From: CAYUPI01 sp964446585
GTDB taxonomy: Bacteria > Verrucomicrobiota > Verrucomicrobiia > Limisphaerales > UBA8199
Length of the DNA stretch: 64,000 nucleotides
Assembly (NCBI GenBank): GCA_964446585.1
Contig: CAYUPI010000014.1
Coordinates: forward strand, 1 to 64,000
Reading direction: 5' to 3'
Shown piece by piece: positions 61,546-64,000 of the stretch. Under the pieces are notes generated by a model. It was not told the origin of the DNA and made no database searches. It saw only the letters and a list, made by a program, of their open reading frames with translations. Made by a program: the position numbers and the translations under genes. Within the stretch, counting starts at the first letter, position 1. Every line of letters starts with the position of its first letter.

Positions 61546-62203
61546 CCACGTCCAGGCGATCACGTTCGACGTCGGCGGCACGTTGATTCGGCCGTGGCCA
61601 TCCGTAGGCCAGGTTTATGCCGAGGCGGCCGCAAGACATGGAGCAAAAAATCTTTCGCCGGCCCTCCTGAAGGAACGGTTCGTCGAAGCCTGGCGCGACC
61701 TGGAGGACTTCAATCATACTCGCGCCGAATGGGAGGCGCTGGTAGATGCAACATTCATGGGGTTGACGGCAGACCCGCCGAGTCAGACGTTTTTCCCAGA
61801 GCTGTTCGAGCATTTCGCGCGGCCGGACGCCTGGCGACTCTTTGATGATGCGCTGCCGACGCTCGAAGCCCTGGCGTGCCGAGGCGTCAAACTGGGCGTC
61901 ATCTCGAACTGGGACGATCGGCTCCGCCCACTGCTGCGCGACTTGATGCTTTCACAATATTTTGAAGCTGTCGTTATTTCCTGCGAAGTAGGGTTTCCCA
62001 AGCCATCACGCGTCATTTTCGAAGATGCAGCGGAAAAACTTGGCCTGGCGCCGGGGGCGATCCTGCACGTGGGCGACAGCTTGCCACAAGATGTCGAAGG
62101 CGCTCGTTCGGCCGGTTTTGAATCTCTCCTGGTGCAGCGCGACATCCCAAGCCAGCCGGGTCAACGGATCAATTCCCTGCTCGAATTGTGCGAACCAAAA
62201 TGA
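61532..62203 (+). CDS. HAD-superfamily hydrolase 1 (HDHD3/subclass IA-like)
   Basis: 223 aa. Motif I is ITFDVGGTLIRPW (nucleophile Asp13; the second Asp of the usual DxD is Gly, as in HDHD3-like enzymes). Motif II is GVISNWDDR, and the motif III/IV region is GFPKPSRVIFEDA...ILHVGDSLPQDVEGARSAG. An alpha-helical cap lies between motifs I and II. The substrate is a small phosphate ester, not identifiable. It overlaps the oligopeptidase gene by 14 nt and the next HAD gene by 4 nt, forming an operon. Confidence 0.88.
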
Positions 62204-62895
62204 AAGACACAAAACCGCAGCCCACTCGGCTGGTCTTGCTGTTCGATGTCGATAACACACTGCTCGACAACGACCGCGTTACCGCCGATCTCAAGGAACA
62301 CCTGGAAGCTGAAGTCGGGTCCGAGCGGGCGCAGCGATATTGGGTCATCTTCGAACAATTGCGCGCGGAGCTGGGTTACGCGGACTATCTTGGCGCCCTA
62401 CAAAGGTACCGCGGCGAGTACCCGCATGAGTTGCACCTATTCACTGTTTCGAGGTTTCTTATCAATTACCCATTCGCCAGGCGGCTATACCCGAAAGCGC
62501 TCGAGGTGCTCCGCAAGGCCAGGTCGCGGGGAACAACGGCCATCCTGAGTGACGGTGACGTCGTGTTTCAGCCGCGCAAAATCGATTGTTCGGGTCTCCA
62601 TGATGCCGTGAACGGCAATGTGCTCATTTACGTTCACAAAGAATTGGAACTCGCCGATGTGGAAACGCGTTTTCCCGCAGAACATTATGTGTTGGTGGAT
62701 GACAAGTTGCGGATCCTCACGGCGGTCAAGAACATCTGGGGGCCACGAGTGACGACGGTATTTGTCCGGCAGGGCCATTACGCGCTCGATCCAAAGGTTC
62801 TTTCGCAGTACCCGGCCGCCGATAGGAGCATCGAGCGCATCGGCGAGCTGTTGAATTTCGACTTTAACTGGATACTCGGTCAGGGCCAGGGCTGA
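62200..62895 (+). CDS. HAD-superfamily hydrolase 2
   Basis: 231 aa from the ATG at 62200 that overlaps the previous stop (ATGA). Motif I LLFDVDNTLLDNDRV has both Asp residues. Motif II is TAILSDGDVV, and the conserved Lys and acidic loop are seen around VLVDDKLRILTAVKNIWG. The cap is helical. HAD enzymes of this kind act as phosphatases, but no specific substrate is suggested. It forms a pair with the preceding HAD gene. Confidence 0.87.
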   Translation: MKDTKPQPTRLVLLFDVDNTLLDNDRVTADLKEHLEAEVGSERAQRYWVIFEQLRAELGYADYLGALQRYRGEYPHELHLFTVSRFLINYPFARRLYPKALEVLRKARSRGTTAILSDGDVVFQPRKIDCSGLHDAVNGNVLIYVHKELELADVETRFPAEHYVLVDDKLRILTAVKNIWGPRVTTVFVRQGHYALDPKVLSQYPAADRSIERIGELLNFDFNWILGQGQG

Positions 62896-62913
62896 ATCAG
62901 CGCTTACCACGGC

Positions 62914-63939
62914 TCATTTTGGCTCTGGTTGAGCAGCAACAGCGCTTTGATTCGAGCCGTAAGAGCGGGCCAGTTCGAGCAGAAGTTTTTCCAGTTCGCG
63001 ATAGTATTCGTCCTCGGGAACCTGGCCCTTTTTTTCACGGTAAAGCAGCACGGCGCGCTCGAGGGCGTCACGACGGGCCCGCTGCTCGGTGGTCAGGTTT
63101 TGCTCCGCTTCGCTGGGGACCAAATAAAATTGTTGCGCCAACAAGCCATCGACAACGGCATCCTCTTTGGGCTTTTTGATCGCGCGCAGACCCTGGAACC
63201 AATCTGCAGGAGTCCCCAGGCCATCGCCGTTGTCGTCTAACAGCGCATGCTCGGTCGCCAACCGACCCTCGACCCGGTAGAACTCCGCTGTCCGTCGAGA
63301 AGCCGTCAGGAAGGCTTCGAGGAGCGAAACGGAGCCGTCTTTGTCGAGGTCCGACTGGGGATCGGCGATGGCCTCCGCCAGGTATAGTCCAAACCGCGTG
63401 AAATTCTGTTCGTGGCCGCTACGGGTGGCGGTGATGATGACACGGTTGGTGCCGGATAGCTTGGACAAGAACGGAGCGCTACTCGACGTGGTGTTGACAA
63501 CGGCCAGCGGCCGCCGAAAAGGGCGCAGCCACAGCGCCAGCTCCGTGGCCGTAACATCTGGTCCACGGAGGTTGAACCTGGCTTCTTTGCCATCAAAGCT
63601 GCCGTGGCCGATTAACACCAGCCAAAGCGCTGCCGGGACATTTGTAGGTTCTTCCGCCAGCCTTTGCTTCAATAGGTCAAAATCGTTGGTTTGTCTGGCA
63701 TTATCGAGTCCGAGGACAATCTCCTTGCACCCACCCTGCTTGCCGACTTTCTGCCAAAGCTCGGCTTGCTGAACGAAATTGCTGCCGAACTCGAACTCGC
63801 CCGCGGCACCGACCACGAGGATGAGCGTCGCGCGATCTGTGACATCGGTCTGTGTGCCAAATGCGGCGCGGCAGAGCGACAGGAAGCAGACCGCTAGGGC
63901 CCAACGCCATGAAAGTGCAACCAAGTTGTGGAAGCACAA
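62914..63939 (-). CDS. Exported caspase-fold/C13-like protein, probably lacking the catalytic Cys
   Basis: 341 aa. Signal peptide about 1-29 (ALAVCFLSLCRAAFG). A clan CD-like core follows: LILVVGAAGE, ALWLVLIGHGSFDG with His112 in the GHG motif, then PLAVVNTTSSSAPFLSKLSG. Clan CD peptidases carry the catalytic Cys at the end of this strand; here TSSSAP (151-156) has Ser only. Two EF-hand-like loops follow (DLDKDGSVSLLEAF, DDNGDGLGTPADW). The last about 80 residues are helical and charged. It may be a non-catalytic relative. Convergent with the HAD operon. Confidence 0.65.
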   Translation of the reverse strand: MCFHNLVALSWRWALAVCFLSLCRAAFGTQTDVTDRATLILVVGAAGEFEFGSNFVQQAELWQKVGKQGGCKEIVLGLDNARQTNDFDLLKQRLAEEPTNVPAALWLVLIGHGSFDGKEARFNLRGPDVTATELALWLRPFRRPLAVVNTTSSSAPFLSKLSGTNRVIITATRSGHEQNFTRFGLYLAEAIADPQSDLDKDGSVSLLEAFLTASRRTAEFYRVEGRLATEHALLDDNGDGLGTPADWFQGLRAIKKPKEDAVVDGLLAQQFYLVPSEAEQNLTTEQRARRDALERAVLLYREKKGQVPEDEYYRELEKLLLELARSYGSNQSAVAAQPEPK

Positions 63940-64000
63940 AAACCGCAGAGACGCGATGAGCGCAGCAAAACGAATGCAACAACCCTTCTCCGCAGCGCTA
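63940..64000. other. Window end, upstream of the C13-like gene
   Basis: 61 nt with no gene. AACCGCAGAGACGCGATGAG resembles one arm of a widespread intergenic repeat type, but the second arm would lie outside the window. Confidence 0.3.

Overview
The window looks like a chromosomal segment of a Verrucomicrobiota bacterium, probably of the Pedosphaera/Limisphaerales type. This is inferred from gene content, not from a marker gene. The signs are an H-X9-DG prepilin-like protein, secreted proteins ending in a W...FYR-type C-terminal domain, several families of long imperfect intergenic palindromes, and -24/-12 (sigma-54) promoters in front of small genes.

Region 1 (2-20779) is a genomic island of about 20.7 kb in a tRNA-Arg(TCT) gene. 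The last 47 nt of the tRNA are repeated, with one mismatch, at 20733-20779. A tyrosine recombinase gene lies just inside the tRNA, and a paired TTATACCA motif with identical spacing sits near both ends. The left third is a graveyard: a second integrase remnant with its own paired repeat, a response-regulator/His-rich chimera, a truncated lipoprotein and a truncated P-type ATPase. The intact cargo is a di-haem oxidoreductase, an aspartic protease with a PDZ domain, and one tightly overlapping operon: OmpR-type regulator, sensor kinase, periplasmic adaptor, RraA-like protein, two tandem RND pumps and a TolC-type channel. A sigma-factor/RND chimera closes the right end.

Region 2 (20963-31153) holds a secreted metalloprotease and an aerobic phenylacetate cluster: paaABCD, paaG-like, paaI and paaZ, with paaK on the opposite strand. 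paaE, paaF, paaH and paaJ are not in the window.

Region 3 (31362-49744) is mixed housekeeping: a DHPS-like protein, an EgtD-like methyltransferase, a UVR-motif protein, YqeY, DUF420 and SCO (cytochrome oxidase assembly), Rrf2, an esterase, an HtrA-like protease, an RMD1/DUF155 protein, a ROK kinase, a redoxin, a two-gene spermidine-synthase-like locus and ligA. It carries three copies of one palindromic repeat family and two near-identical sigma-54 promoters. One of these promoters starts exactly at a compact three-hairpin RNA that ends in an intrinsic terminator.

Region 4 (48962-53208) has an intact tRNA-Leu(TAG) with a 26-nt copy of its 3' end about 1 kb away. Next comes a cobalamin riboswitch with a terminator, leading into a three-gene operon of two secreted proteins and a pseudopilin-like protein. 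None of these is a known B12 gene, so this is the best candidate for an undescribed system.

Region 5 (53456-63939) includes an APC permease, an exported isoaspartate methyltransferase and a BCAM0308-like protein. It also has a single polypeptide joining Memo, AMMECR1 and radical SAM domains. A prolyl oligopeptidase, two HAD hydrolases and a caspase-fold-like secreted protein complete the region.

All calls come from reading motifs by eye. No database search, structure prediction or composition statistic was run.
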